Positions 43,661-53,103 of a DNA stretch of 64,000 bases are shown one piece after another (the stretch's first letter is position 1; every line of letters starts with the position of its first letter). The notes beneath the pieces were generated by a model. That model was not told the DNA's origin. It saw nothing but the letters and a program-made list of their open reading frames with translations, and made no database searches. Position numbers and translations under genes: made by a program. Source of the stretch: Actinacidiphila sp. DG2A-62 (GTDB lineage Bacteria > Actinomycetota > Actinomycetes > Streptomycetales > Streptomycetaceae); NCBI RefSeq assembly GCF_035825295.1, contig NZ_JAYMGI010000002.1, forward strand, positions 5,943,501 to 6,007,500, read 5' to 3'.

Positions 43661-44470
43661 ATGAGCGACTCGACAGGATCCCCGAAGGCGGCCGGCACCG
43701 CGTCCGGCGCCCAGCCCATGGTGAAGGCCGAGGCGGTGCACAAGTCCTTCGGGGCCGCGCACATCCTCAAGGGCGTGGACCTGGAGGTGGCGCCGCGGGA
43801 GGTGTTCTGCCTGATCGGCCCGTCCGGCTCGGGCAAGTCCACCTTCCTGCGGTGCATCAACCACCTGGAGCAGATCAACGCCGGCCGGCTCTGGGTCGAC
43901 GGCGAGCTGGTCGGCTACCGCGAGCACGGCGGGCGGCTGTACGAGCTGCGCGACCGCGAGGTGGCCGCCAAGCGCCGTGACATCGGCATGGTCTTCCAGC
44001 GCTTCAACCTCTTCCCGCACATGACCGCGATCGAGAACGTCATGGAGGGCCCGGTCCAGGTCAAGCGGGAGACCAAGGCGGTGGCCAGGGAGCGCGCGCA
44101 GGCGCTGCTGGACCGGGTGGGGCTGGCCGACAAGGGCGGCAACTACCCCAGCCAGCTCTCCGGCGGGCAGCAGCAGCGGGTGGCCATCGCGCGGGCGCTG
44201 GCCATGGAGCCCAAGCTGATGCTCTTCGACGAGCCGACCTCCGCGCTCGACCCCGAGCTGGTCGGCGACGTCCTGGACGTCATGCGGAGCCTGGCCGAGG
44301 ACGGCATGACGATGATCGTGGTCACCCACGAGATGGGCTTCGCCCGCGAGGTGGGCGACGCCCTGGTCTTCATGGACGACGGTGTGGTGGTCGAGTCCGG
44401 CCACCCCCGCGACGTGCTCGGCAACCCGCAGCACGAGCGCACCAAGGCGTTCCTGTCCAAGGTGCTGTGA
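43661..44470 (+). CDS. Polar amino-acid ABC transporter, ATPase
   Basis: A 269-residue GlnQ/HisP-type ATPase. Walker A GPSGSGKST, signature QLSGGQQQRVAIARAL, Walker B LMLFDEPTSALDPE and switch His (VVTHEMGF) are intact. Compared with GlnQ there is a short insertion (YREHGGRLYELRDRE) before the Q loop, as in other actinobacterial relatives. It lies 3 bases after the permease gene and completes the transporter. Confidence 0.94.
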   Translation: MSDSTGSPKAAGTASGAQPMVKAEAVHKSFGAAHILKGVDLEVAPREVFCLIGPSGSGKSTFLRCINHLEQINAGRLWVDGELVGYREHGGRLYELRDREVAAKRRDIGMVFQRFNLFPHMTAIENVMEGPVQVKRETKAVARERAQALLDRVGLADKGGNYPSQLSGGQQQRVAIARALAMEPKLMLFDEPTSALDPELVGDVLDVMRSLAEDGMTMIVVTHEMGFAREVGDALVFMDDGVVVESGHPRDVLGNPQHERTKAFLSKVL

Positions 44471-44475
44471 CCGCC

Positions 44476-44511
44476 TCGCGCGGTGCCGCCGCCGCGGGCG
44501 GCACCGCGCGA
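44476..44511. terminator. Bidirectional terminator
   Basis: A 15-bp stem (44476-44490 with 44497-44511), 5 bases after the ATPase stop, separates it from the converging methyltransferase gene. Confidence 0.8.
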
Positions 44512-44528
44512 CGCGTCGCCCACCCGGC

Positions 44529-45309
44529 TCAGCGCAGCGCCAGCACCATCGCGTCCGACGGCGAGGACCACACCGTGCGGGCCTCGGCGAAGCCCGCGTC
44601 GAGCAGGGTCCGCACGTGCCAGTCGGCCGGCGGGGTCTCGCCCTCGGCGTGCTCGCCGTAGATCCGGAAGCGCTCGGCGGTGGGCCCGGCCAGCGCCGGG
44701 TCGGCCGCCGCGAGCTGCCACCACTGCGCCCAGTCCAGCGCGCCCTGCCGCTTCGCCTGCTCCATGCGGGCGTGGCGCAGGGCGTGCTCGGCCGCGTTGA
44801 TCCGCGGTGTGGCGGGGCTCGGCATGTGGTCGGCGTTCAGGAACACCCCGCCGGGGCGGACCAGGCCGGCCAGCTGCCCGTACAGCGTTCGCAGCGGCTC
44901 GGCGCGCAGCCAGTGCAGGGCGGTCGCGGTCAGCACCGCGTCGTAGCGGGCGTGCGGGAGCGAGGCGGTCCAGTCGGGGGCGGTCAGGTCGGCGGTGACC
45001 AGGGCGACGCGGGGGTCGCCTGCGAAGGTGCCCTCCGCGATGGCCAGCAGCGCCGGGTCGAGGTCGACGCCGGTGCTGCGCGCCCCGGGGAGCCGGGTCA
45101 GCAGCCGGTCGGTGATGCTGCCCGTCCCGCAGGCGAGGTCCAGTACGGTGGGCGTGTCGCCGACGGTCGCCTCGACCATGTCGCATCACCCGAAAGCGTT
45201 CCTCGCGATCGGGCATGTACCACTCCTGCTGGCGGTCCCAGCTCTGCTGCCACATCCGCCAGTCGGAGCCGGGTCGGCCGGGCCGGGCGTCAGGTGTCAC
45301 CGCAGGCAT
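44529..45309 (-). CDS. SAM-dependent methyltransferase, frameshifted near the N-terminus
   Basis: A class I methyltransferase of about 259 residues. Motif I VLDLACGTGSITDRLL and the TGVDLDPALL acidic loop bind SAM. The first 40 residues (from ATG 45309, with WRMWQQSWDRQQEWYMPDR) are in another frame; the break is near 45183, where one extra or two missing bases shift the frame just before MVEATVGD. The join restores a sequence like other streptomycete members, so an assembly error is likely. If real, a shorter protein could start at ATG 45179. Substrate unknown. Confidence 0.8.
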
Positions 45310-45389
45310 ACGTCGTCCTCCGATTCGTAATACCCTGGACGTAGCTTTGGGCATTACCGAGACTAGACCGCGTCGCGTAAGGACCACAA

Positions 45390-46028
45390 GTGGAACTGGC
45401 TTATTACTCGGAGTACGCCGTCCGTCTCGTCAACAGCGAGCAGCCGGACCGCGGCACCGACGCTTTGACCTCGGTGGAGGCGGCGCGGGAGCTGTTCGGG
45501 CCGGGGACGCAGAGCGCGGCGCGGGTGGTGGAGGCGGACGTGGCCCGGCTGCGGGCGGTGCGCACCCGGTTGCGCGGTGTGTTCGAGGCGGCCGACGAGG
45601 GCGACCAGGTCCGCGCGGTCGACCTGCTCAACCAGCTGATGCTGGAGTTCCCGGTCAGCCCGCAGATCTCCGGCCACGACCACCTGGACGCCGACGGCCG
45701 CCCCGACTGGCACATGCACCTGGCCGACCACGCGGCCAACGCCACCGCCGGCTACTCGGCCACCGCCTGCATGGGCCTGGCCTTCCAGCTCACCACGCTC
45801 GGCGCCGACCGCCTGGGCATCTGCGAGGCCGTGCCCTGCCGCAACGCCTACGTCGACACGTCGACCAACCGGTCGCGCCGCTACTGCTCCGACCGCTGCG
45901 CGACCCGTGCGAACGTGGCCGCCTACCGCGCCCGCAAGCGCCTGGAGAGCGAGCGGTCCGCGCGCAGCGGCCTGACGCAGGACGCCGCCCACGAGGCCCA
46001 GGAGGCGACCCCGGCCAGCGAGCGCTGA
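45390..46028 (+). CDS. CGNR zinc-finger protein (ABATE/YjbI-type regulator)
   Basis: A 212-residue protein with an N-terminal ABATE-like domain and a C-terminal CGNR zinc finger: ICEAVPCRNAYVD and RRYCSDRCATRANVAAYRAR, where four cysteines bind zinc. The usual CGNR is here CRNA-like. Such proteins are presumed DNA-binding regulators. GTG start. Its 3' end overlaps the converging sodX-like frame by 106 bases, which is unusual. Confidence 0.85.
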   Translation: MELAYYSEYAVRLVNSEQPDRGTDALTSVEAARELFGPGTQSAARVVEADVARLRAVRTRLRGVFEAADEGDQVRAVDLLNQLMLEFPVSPQISGHDHLDADGRPDWHMHLADHAANATAGYSATACMGLAFQLTTLGADRLGICEAVPCRNAYVDTSTNRSRRYCSDRCATRANVAAYRARKRLESERSARSGLTQDAAHEAQEATPASER

Positions 46029-46324
46029 ACCTCGCGGGCCTGCCGGAACCGGCCGCGCGCCTTGGCCAGCACCAGTTCGTCCGGCACCGTGCCGAACTCC
46101 CGGCTGTCGTTCTCCACGAAGGTGTTGTCGCCCAGCACCCACCAGCCGCCCTCACGACGCTCCACCGCGCGCTTGACGATCAGCAGATCCTGCTGGAGCG
46201 GATGCCGCAGCACCACGACGTCCCCCTCCCGTACCTGCTCGGAACCGTTGCTGATCCGCTGGATCAGCAGCCAGTCACCGTGCAGCAGCGTCGGCGCCAT
46301 CGACGGACCGGTGACCTCGACCAC
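45923..46324 (-). CDS. sodX: Nickel superoxide dismutase maturation protease (SodX, S26 family)
   Basis: A 133-residue signal-peptidase-like protease that removes the SodN propeptide. The Ser nucleophile is in VTGPSMAPTL, the Lys base in LLIVKRAVE, and box E in WWVLGDNTFVENDSREFGTV. It is divergent from sodN, the standard arrangement. The last 35 residues (after AKARGRFR) are not typical and overlap the CGNR gene on the other strand; a frameshift or run-on end is possible. GTG start. Confidence 0.85.
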   Translation of the reverse strand: MVEVTGPSMAPTLLHGDWLLIQRISNGSEQVREGDVVVLRHPLQQDLLIVKRAVERREGGWWVLGDNTFVENDSREFGTVPDELVLAKARGRFRQAREVQRSLAGVASWASWAASCVRPLRADRSLSRRLRAR

Positions 46325-46498
46325 CTGCCACGACAGCCTGCCGGCCCCTGCTCCCGCATCCTGTGCCTCCCGGCTCGTTTCTCCACCGCCCCCAGGGTGA
46401 CACCAGACTTTTGGCCTAAGCCACCTGGGGCACCCGAGAAAACGACTCGTCCAGGGAGTAATGTCCCACCTGAAAGACGATCACGAGGAAGGACAGCC

Positions 46499-46894
46499 AT
46501 GTTCACTCGCCTGTTCGCGCCCAAGGTGAAGGTAAGCGCACACTGCGACCTGCCCTGCGGCGTGTACGACCCGGCCCAGGCCCGAATCGAGGCCGAGTCC
46601 GTCAAGGCGGTCCAGGAGAAGTACCAGGCCAACGAGGACGCGGACTTCCGCACCCGGGCCATCATCATCAAGGAGCAGCGCGCCGAGCTCGCCAAGCACC
46701 ACGTGTCGGTGCTGTGGAGCGACTACTTCAAGCCCCCGCACTTCGAGAAGTACCCGCAGCTCCACCAGCTGGTCAACGACACGCTGAAGGCGCTGAGCGC
46801 GGCCAAGGCCTCCAACGACCCGGCGACCGGCCAGAAGGCCCTCGACCTGATCGCCGAGATCGACAAGATCTTCTGGGAGACCAAGAAGGCGTGA
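46499..46894 (+). CDS. sodN: Nickel superoxide dismutase
   Basis: A 131-residue Ni-SOD precursor. A 14-residue propeptide (MFTRLFAPKVKVSA) precedes the nickel hook HCDLPCGVYDP, where His1, Cys2 and Cys6 of the mature chain bind nickel. The rest is the conserved four-helix body ending WETKKA. Length equals the streptomycete enzyme. GAGGAAGGA lies ahead of the ATG. In the gap to sodX, GGGAGTAATGTCCC (46454-46467) is a small inverted repeat that could serve nickel-dependent control. Confidence 0.97.
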   Translation: MFTRLFAPKVKVSAHCDLPCGVYDPAQARIEAESVKAVQEKYQANEDADFRTRAIIIKEQRAELAKHHVSVLWSDYFKPPHFEKYPQLHQLVNDTLKALSAAKASNDPATGQKALDLIAEIDKIFWETKKA

Positions 46895-46936
46895 GCGGGT
46901 TCCGCGCCGGCCCCGCGCCGGCGCGGGGCGCGTCGG

Positions 46937-46969
46937 GTCCGCCCCGCGGTGTGCGTCACACCGCGGGGC
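46937..46969. terminator. sodN terminator
   Basis: A perfect 15-bp stem (46937-46951 with 46955-46969) with CGT loop, 42 bases after the sodN stop. Confidence 0.75.
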
Positions 46970-47007
46970 GGTTCCGTACCCGCGGGTAGGGGCCGTAGGG
47001 TCGGGCC

Positions 47008-47970
47008 ATGTTTGCTGTCTACGCCGCGCGTACGGATGCCGAACAGCCGTTGTCCGCACTGGAGCTGGGGGAGCGGCCGGCCCCGGAGGAACGCGAGGGC
47101 TGGAGCACCGTCACGGTGCGCGCCGCCTCGCTCAACCACCACGACCTGTGGTCGCTGCGCGGGGTGGGCCTCGGCCAGGAGAAGCTGCCGATGATCCTCG
47201 GCTGCGACGCCGCCGGGACCGACCCGGACGGCAACGAGGTCGTCGTCTACCCGGTGATCGGACTGAGCGGCCACGGCGTCGGCCCGAAGGAGCCGCGCTC
47301 CATCCTCACCGAGCGCTACCAGGGCACCTTCGCCGAGCAGGTCGCCGTGCCCACCTGGAACCTGCTGCCCAAGCCCGCGGAGCTGAGCTTCGAGGAGGCG
47401 GCCTGCCTGCCCACCGCGTGGCTGACCGCCTACCGGATGCTGTTCACCAACGCCGGGGTCAAGCCCGGCGACTCCGTCCTGGTGCAGGGCGCCGGCGGCG
47501 GCGTCTCCACCGCGGCGATCGTCCTCGGCAGGGCGGCGGGCCTGCGGGTCTACGCCACCAGCCGGGACGAGGCCAAGCGCAAGCGGGCGCTCGACCTGGG
47601 CGCGCACGGCGCCTTCGAGCCCGGCGCGCGGCTGCCGCAGCGGGTGGACGCGGTGATCGAGACGGTCGGCGCGGCCACCTGGTCGCACTCGGTGAAGTCG
47701 CTGCGGCCCGGCGGCACGCTGGTGATCTCCGGCGCGACCAGCGGCGTCAACCCGCCCGCCGCCGAGCTGAACCGGATCTTCTTCCTGGAGCTGAAGGTGG
47801 TCGGCTCCACCATGGGCACCAAGGAGGAGCTGGCCGGACTGCTCGACTTCTGCGCGGTCACCGGCGTGCGGCCGGTGATCGACTCGGTCCTGCCGATGGA
47901 GCGCGCCCGCGAGGGGTTCGAACGGCTCGCGGCCGGGGACGTCTTCGGCAAGATCGTGCTCACGCGCTGA
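47008..47970 (+). CDS. Zinc-type alcohol dehydrogenase/quinone oxidoreductase-like protein (MDR family)
   Basis: A 320-residue medium-chain reductase. The GroES-like half contains SLNHHDLWSLRGVG and LGCDAAGTDPDG; the cofactor half contains LVQGAGGGVSTAAIVLGRAA, the NADPH-binding loop. Structural and catalytic zinc ligands are mostly absent, pointing to a quinone or enone reductase. GTG/ATG start near the sodN terminator; independently transcribed. Confidence 0.9.
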   Translation: MFAVYAARTDAEQPLSALELGERPAPEEREGWSTVTVRAASLNHHDLWSLRGVGLGQEKLPMILGCDAAGTDPDGNEVVVYPVIGLSGHGVGPKEPRSILTERYQGTFAEQVAVPTWNLLPKPAELSFEEAACLPTAWLTAYRMLFTNAGVKPGDSVLVQGAGGGVSTAAIVLGRAAGLRVYATSRDEAKRKRALDLGAHGAFEPGARLPQRVDAVIETVGAATWSHSVKSLRPGGTLVISGATSGVNPPAAELNRIFFLELKVVGSTMGTKEELAGLLDFCAVTGVRPVIDSVLPMERAREGFERLAAGDVFGKIVLTR

Positions 47971-48014
47971 GCACCTGAGTCGCTGAGCCGCCGGGGGCGC
48001 GGGGCGCGGCGCCG

Positions 48015-49094
48015 TCAGTGTTCGCCGCGCCGGCTGAGGGTCGCGACCACGTGGGCGGTCGTCTCCTTCAGGCGGCGGCGGATCTCGCGGACCTGGCGGT
48101 CGTCCACGCCGTGGTCCCGGGCGGCGTCGCGCACGTCGTCCCGGAAGCGGTCGAGCAGGCGCTCCAGGTCGCGGAACGGATCGCCCGAGGCCGGCTCGGC
48201 GTCCTCGGTGTCCGTGTCCCTGCCGCTGTGCGTGTGCGTGTGCGTGCCGAAGCCTTCGGCGGTCCCGGCGGACGCAGCCGCCCCGGCGTCCGCGGCGCCC
48301 TTCACGCCGCCCCGCGCCGTGTCGCCGCCCGCCGCCGCGCCCGCGTCGTCCCCGGCCGGGTGCGCCGCGGTCGTCGCCCAGCCCCGGCCGGAGGTCGGCG
48401 CGTCCATCCGCCCGCCGACCGTACCGGCCCCGAACTGCCCCAGCTCGCGGGTGAGTTCGGCCAGCCCCTCGCGCAGCCCGGTCTGCCAGTCGCCGGTCCG
48501 GGAGTACGTCTGGACCTGCTCCTGTACCTGCCGGGCGATCCGCTGCACCTCGTCGCGCGCGCTGTCCATGGCGTCGCGGGCGGCCTTCGCCTGGCGGCGG
48601 GCGTCGCGGGCCTCCTCCTTGGCGCGCCGGCTCTCCTCCTTGGCCCGCCGTGCCTGCTCCTTCCAGCGCTGCTTGCTGTTCTCGGCGTCGTCGGGCCCGG
48701 GGGCGGTCCTGGCCTGCCGGGCCGCCGCCCGCACCTCGGCCCGCAGGTCGCCCGCCGCGCCGCGGACGTCCTCGCGGATCTCCGCGGCCAGCGACGACAC
48801 CGACTCGCGGATCTCCCGTTCGAGACCGGAGATCTCCGCCGCGCGCGAGGCCAGCTCCGCACGGCCCTCGTCGGTCAGCGCGTAGACTTTGCGGCCGCCC
48901 TCGGTGGAGTGGCTGACCAGTCCCTCCTTCTCCAGCTTGGCCAGCCGCGGGTAGACGGTGCCGGCCGAGGGCGCGTACAGGCCCTGGAAGCGCTCCTCCA
49001 GCAGCCGGATCACCTCGTAGCCGTGTCGCGGCGCCTCGTCCAGGAGCTTCAGCAGGTAGAGCCGGAGACGGCCGTGCGCGAAGACGGGGGGCAT
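48015..49094 (-). CDS. PadR-family regulator with long coiled-coil extension
   Basis: A 359-residue protein. Residues 1-85 form the PadR winged helix (LYLLKLLDEAPRHGYEVIR ... APSAGTVYPRLAKLEKEGLV). Residues about 90-215 are a highly charged coiled coil (RRAKEESRRAKEEARDARRQ), and the rest is low-complexity with a final helical section. Most PadR proteins are 110-200 residues, so the extension is large. It lies 1 base after the DUF4097 gene and probably regulates that operon from the upstream palindrome. Confidence 0.88.
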   Translation of the reverse strand: MPPVFAHGRLRLYLLKLLDEAPRHGYEVIRLLEERFQGLYAPSAGTVYPRLAKLEKEGLVSHSTEGGRKVYALTDEGRAELASRAAEISGLEREIRESVSSLAAEIREDVRGAAGDLRAEVRAAARQARTAPGPDDAENSKQRWKEQARRAKEESRRAKEEARDARRQAKAARDAMDSARDEVQRIARQVQEQVQTYSRTGDWQTGLREGLAELTRELGQFGAGTVGGRMDAPTSGRGWATTAAHPAGDDAGAAAGGDTARGGVKGAADAGAAASAGTAEGFGTHTHTHSGRDTDTEDAEPASGDPFRDLERLLDRFRDDVRDAARDHGVDDRQVREIRRRLKETTAHVVATLSRRGEH

Positions 49095-49095
49095 G

Positions 49096-50082
49096 TCAGA
49101 CGTCCTTCCGAAGGGAGCCGGCGCCGGGGGCCCGGCCGGGACCGGGCGACGGGTCCGGGTCCGGCGCGGTTCCGGGGCCGGTTCCCGGGCCTGTTCCCGT
49201 TCCCGGGCCGGCTCCGGTTTCCGGGCCGGCGGCGGGGCCGTCCGCGTCGAGGCCGGGGTCGACGTCCTCCAGCGGCGGTCGGCGCAGCAGCGCGATCGCC
49301 CCGGAGACGGTGGTGGCCTTCAGCCGGGCGCCGCCCGTCCCCATCCGCCCGGTGATCCTCTTGGCCCCCCACTGGCCGGTGACCTTCAGCTCGTCGAAGG
49401 CACAGGAGACGCTGCCGCTGGTGGTGTTGGCGTCCACCTCGGCGTCGGCCGGCTCCGGGATGCGGATGGCGATCTCGCCGGAGACGGTGGTCAGCCGCAC
49501 GTCGGCGCCGGCCGAGGGGTCCAGGTCCAGCACCATGTTGCCGCTCACCGAGTCCGCCTTGACCTGTGGGCCGCTGCCCTCGACCACGGTCAGGTCGCCG
49601 GAGACGGTGCTGAACTGCAGCTCGCCGGCGACCGACTGGGCCTCCACGCTGCCGGCCACCGTGCTGGCCCGCACCGGCCCGGTCAGCCCGACCAGGGTGG
49701 TGTCGCCGTTCACGCCCTTGACGGTGGTCGCGCCGGTGACGCCGGAGACCACCGCGTTGGCGCCGACCACCCCGACCTCGACCCGGGTGCGCGCCGGGAC
49801 CGCCAGCGAGACCACCGCGTGCCGCTGCCAGCCCTTGCGGTCCAGCCACTTCAGCAGGCCCTTCCACGGCAGGTCGTCGTAGCTGACGGTCAGCGAGGAG
49901 CCGTGCAGCCGCACCTTCAGCGGCGGGCCGTCGATCTCGCTGATCTCCACCCGGGCGGGGCCCTCCTCGACGCCCACCACGTTGACCGCGCCGTTGACCA
50001 GGCGCACCGAGAGGGTGTCCACGGGCCCGTCGCACACGATCTTCTCCGGTTCGGTGACCGACCACTCCGACGTGCCGCTCAT
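49096..50082 (-). CDS. DUF4097 family (putative adhesin-like) beta-helix protein
   Basis: A 328-residue protein made of short repeating beta strands (GVTGATTVKGVNGDTTLVGL; then VSGDLTVVEGS, VSGNMVLDLD, VSGEIAIRIP, TSGSVSCAF, VSGAIALL). This is the DUF4097/DUF4098 right-handed beta-helix pattern. The C-terminal 45 residues are Gly-Pro-rich. No signal peptide, so it is cytosolic. In many bacteria the family is paired with PadR regulators and envelope stress, as here. Confidence 0.85.
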   Translation of the reverse strand: MSGTSEWSVTEPEKIVCDGPVDTLSVRLVNGAVNVVGVEEGPARVEISEIDGPPLKVRLHGSSLTVSYDDLPWKGLLKWLDRKGWQRHAVVSLAVPARTRVEVGVVGANAVVSGVTGATTVKGVNGDTTLVGLTGPVRASTVAGSVEAQSVAGELQFSTVSGDLTVVEGSGPQVKADSVSGNMVLDLDPSAGADVRLTTVSGEIAIRIPEPADAEVDANTTSGSVSCAFDELKVTGQWGAKRITGRMGTGGARLKATTVSGAIALLRRPPLEDVDPGLDADGPAAGPETGAGPGTGTGPGTGPGTAPDPDPSPGPGRAPGAGSLRKDV

Positions 50083-50115
50083 GGGTGCCCCTCCTCGGCT
50101 ACGGCGCAACGCAAC

Positions 50116-50147
50116 ATATCGCGTCTACTGAAAGACACGATATATCG
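50116..50147. promoter_or_regulatory. Candidate PadR operator upstream of DUF4097-padR operon
   Basis: TATCGCGTCT (50117-50126) is matched by AGACACGATA (50133-50142) with one mismatch, and the perfect palindrome CGATATATCG (50138-50147) overlaps it. It sits 34 bases upstream of the DUF4097 start, in the only AT-rich patch nearby, as expected for PadR autorepression. Confidence 0.55.
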
Positions 50148-50193
50148 CGTGCCGGGGAAGTCAAGCGGCCCTCGGCGCCGGGCGCCGCGGCGG

Positions 50194-50376
50194 TTACTCG
50201 TCGTCGTCCTCGTCGTCCAGCCGGGCGAGCCACGTGGCCAGCCGCTCGACCGGAACCTCGAACTCCGGGTTGAGGTCGACGAATTCGCGCAGGCGGTCGG
50301 CGAGCCACTCAAGGGTGACCTCCTCCTCGCCGCGCCGGTCGGCCAGTTCCTCGATTCCTCGGTCGGTGAAGTACAA
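50194..50376 (-). CDS. Small acidic protein of the DUF6104 type, TTG start
   Basis: A 60-residue protein: YFTDRGIEELADRRG, then TLEWLADRLREFVDLNP and a C-terminal LARLDDEDDDE acidic end. A TTG at 50376 with GGAG six bases upstream was chosen; longer frames add unrelated Pro/Ser-rich sequence. This small protein is widespread in streptomycetes as far as I recall; function unknown. Confidence 0.75.
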   Translation of the reverse strand: MYFTDRGIEELADRRGEEEVTLEWLADRLREFVDLNPEFEVPVERLATWLARLDDEDDDE

Positions 50377-50656
50377 GATCTGCTCCGGAACAGGGGTGGG
50401 GCGGGTGGCGGACGGGCAGGAACAGCGGTGAACGGGTGGTGACGGAGATCGCACGGACGGGCGACGGGCGCCCACGAGGTGTACCCGGCAAGGATAGGCA
50501 GTGCCTGCGACGTCTTCCCGAAGTGCCTCGCGCGAGCGGCGCGCGGGAGGCTAGCCTTCTGGAGGACCTGGCCAGTGGGGGGAATGAGGGCGTGCGGACG
50601 GCGGCGGCTGCGGAGGCGCTCTCGGCGCCCGGCGCACGGGTCCCGGGAGGCGCGCG

Positions 50657-53103
50657 GTGATGCCCGGCGACAGCCCGGAATCGCGGGCCGACGCCGCCGA
50701 GATCCTCAACCCGCTGGTGAGCGCGGCGACCGTGCGCATCCACGCCGCCGACGCCGGCGCCCGGCTGCTCGGCAGCGGCTTCTTCATCGCCCCCGGCTGG
50801 GTGCTGACCTGCGCCCACGTCGCCCTGGAGGGCGCGGCCCGCGGCGACGGACGCGGCCCGGTCCCGGTTCCGCGCGCACCCGGCTCCGGAGGGCCGCGCC
50901 CGGCGGACGCCGGCCCCGACCTGGCCGCCGGCCGCCCGTTCGGCCCCCCGACCCCGTTCGGCCCCGCGACCCCGCTCGCCGGGCCGGTGCCGCCGGCCGC
51001 GGGGTTACCGCCCTCGGCGCCGACGCCGCCGTCGACGCCGCCTTTCGGCTCCACCACGCCTTCCGCGGCCACGCCGCCGGTGCCGCGCCCGCTGCCCGGC
51101 CCGATCCCGCGCCCGGCGCCGGCCGCCGGCTCCGGTCCGGCCCCGCGCCCCGGCGCCGCGGCCGCCCCGCCCGCCGCCGGTTCCGCTTCGCCTTCCGCTT
51201 CCGGCGCCGTGCCCGCGGTTCCCGCGCCCCCCGCCGCGCCCGCGGGCTCCGCGGCGCCCACCGTGCCGGCGCCCACCGTGCCGGCCCCGCCGACCGGCCC
51301 GCGGGTCTCGATCGGCTACGGCGACCGGCTGCTGGGCGGCGTCGTCGAGTGGTCCGAGCCCGCGGCCCCCGCGTCCGGCGGCTCCTGGCCCGCGCCCGAC
51401 CTCGCGCTGATCCGGCTGCTCGACCCGGTCGACCACCCGTGCGTGTGGATCACCGAGCGCACCGCCAAGAGCTACACCACCAACCAGGTCGCGTTCTTCG
51501 GCTGGGTGCCGATGGACGGCGAGCACGTCGCGTACAGCGGCCGCTGCACCATCAGCGGCCAGCTCGCCGCGGGCAGCGGCGGCATACTGCGGCTGGGCAA
51601 CGAGGACGAGATGCCGCACGGCCTGTCCGGCGGCCCGGTGGTCGACCTGGTGCGCGGCGAGGTGATCGGCGTGGTCAAGGCCCGCCGCAAGGGCCACGAC
51701 GGCGGACTCGCGGTCGGCATCCAGCAGTTGCGCCGGCTGCCCGACCTGCCGGGCCCCGACGGCGACCTGTACGACCGGGTGATGAGCGCCCACGACCTCT
51801 ACCACGCCGACCAGCACCAGTCCGTGCACGGCGGGGAGTTTACCTGGACCGACGCGCACAGCGAGATCGGCGCCGCGGCCGGCCGCGCGCTGACCCCCGG
51901 CCAGCGCACCCGATTGCTCGGCATGCTCGCCCAACTGCCGCCGCCGGTCGGCGCGCGCGGCGTCCAGGACATCGTCACCGAGGTGCGCGGCGCCCCGGTG
52001 CACGGCCTGCCGGTCGCCCCGCGCGCCTGGCGCGACGGCCTCGGCCTGCTCTACGACCTGCGCCGCGGCACCGCCGAGCTGGAGTCGGTGCTGCGCTACG
52101 CCGTGCAGGCCGCCACCGCCGCACGCACCGCTCCGGTGGACGAGGTGGTGGAGCGCGAACTCGCCCGCTGGGCCCAGGAGACGGCCGCCGCGGACGACCG
52201 GCTGACCCGGTTGTTCCGGGCCACCCTGCTGACCGAGCGCACCGCCCGGCTGCGGGCCCGCGCGCTCGGCGCTCCCGCCGGTCCGGTCGGCGCCGCCGCG
52301 CCGCGGATCAGGACCGAGGCGCTGCTGGAGATCATCCCGCGCGGCTGGGAGCCCGGCCGCTACGACTGGCGGGTGTGCGTGGTACCGCCGGGCGGCGAGA
52401 CGGAGTGCGTGGCCGAGGACTTCCACGGCACCGCCTTCGCCGACCTGCCCGAGCGGCTGGCCGAGCCGCTCGCCGAGGCGTTCCGCCGCTGCGACGAACC
52501 CGGCTGGACCGCCACCCTGCAACTGGCCGTCCCCGGCGCCCTGATGGCCTTCGCCGCGGACGCCTGGCGGCTGGCCCCCGGCGGCGGCGCGCTCGGCGCC
52601 GCCCGCCCGATCGTGGTGCGCCGCACCGACCCGCCGGCCGACGAGGACCCGGCGGTCGCCGAGGAGCGGCACAGCCGCTGGCGCGCGCTGCACCGCTCGC
52701 CGCCGGCCTCGTGGTGCTGGACTGCGAGGACTCCGTGCTCTGCCCGGTCCCGGAGGAGGCCGATCTGCGGCTGCGCCCGCCGGAGACGCTGCCCGTGCTG
52801 TGCCGCAGCGGCCTGGACGCCCCCGAGGTGCTGCACACCCTGGTGCGCAGCGGCTACGCGGTCGCGCTGTGGCGGCGCGACCCGGTGGACGCCGAGGCGC
52901 TGTGCGCCGACTTCCACCGCGGCGCCGTGCGCACCGTGCGCGCCGCCAGGACCGCCGGCGCGCTGCCCGGCCACCTGGTGACGCTGCGCGCGAAGGTGGC
53001 CGCGGGGGTGCCGGAGGCGTACTGGTCGCACGGCCTGACGCTGCTCTACGACGACCCGACGAGGCCGCTGCCCGGAACCGACGAGTTGCTGGAGACGCCA
53101 TGA
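50657..53103 (+). CDS. Trypsin-like VMAP-type protein, frameshifted
   Basis: About 815 residues. The N-terminal trypsin-like domain has His54 (LTCAHVAL), Asp248 (PDLALIRL) and Ser324 (HGLSGGPVV). Between His and Asp lies a 150-residue Pro/Ala-rich insertion, very unusual inside a protease fold. A helical middle section (about 370-530) leads to a C-terminal VMAP-C-like domain (LLEIIPRGWEPGRYDWRV ... PVLCRSGL). A missing base near 52700 shifts the frame before GLVVLDCEDS. GGGAGG precedes the GTG. VMAP proteins work with MoxR and vWA proteins, encoded next, in conflict systems; the protease would be the effector. Confidence 0.82.
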
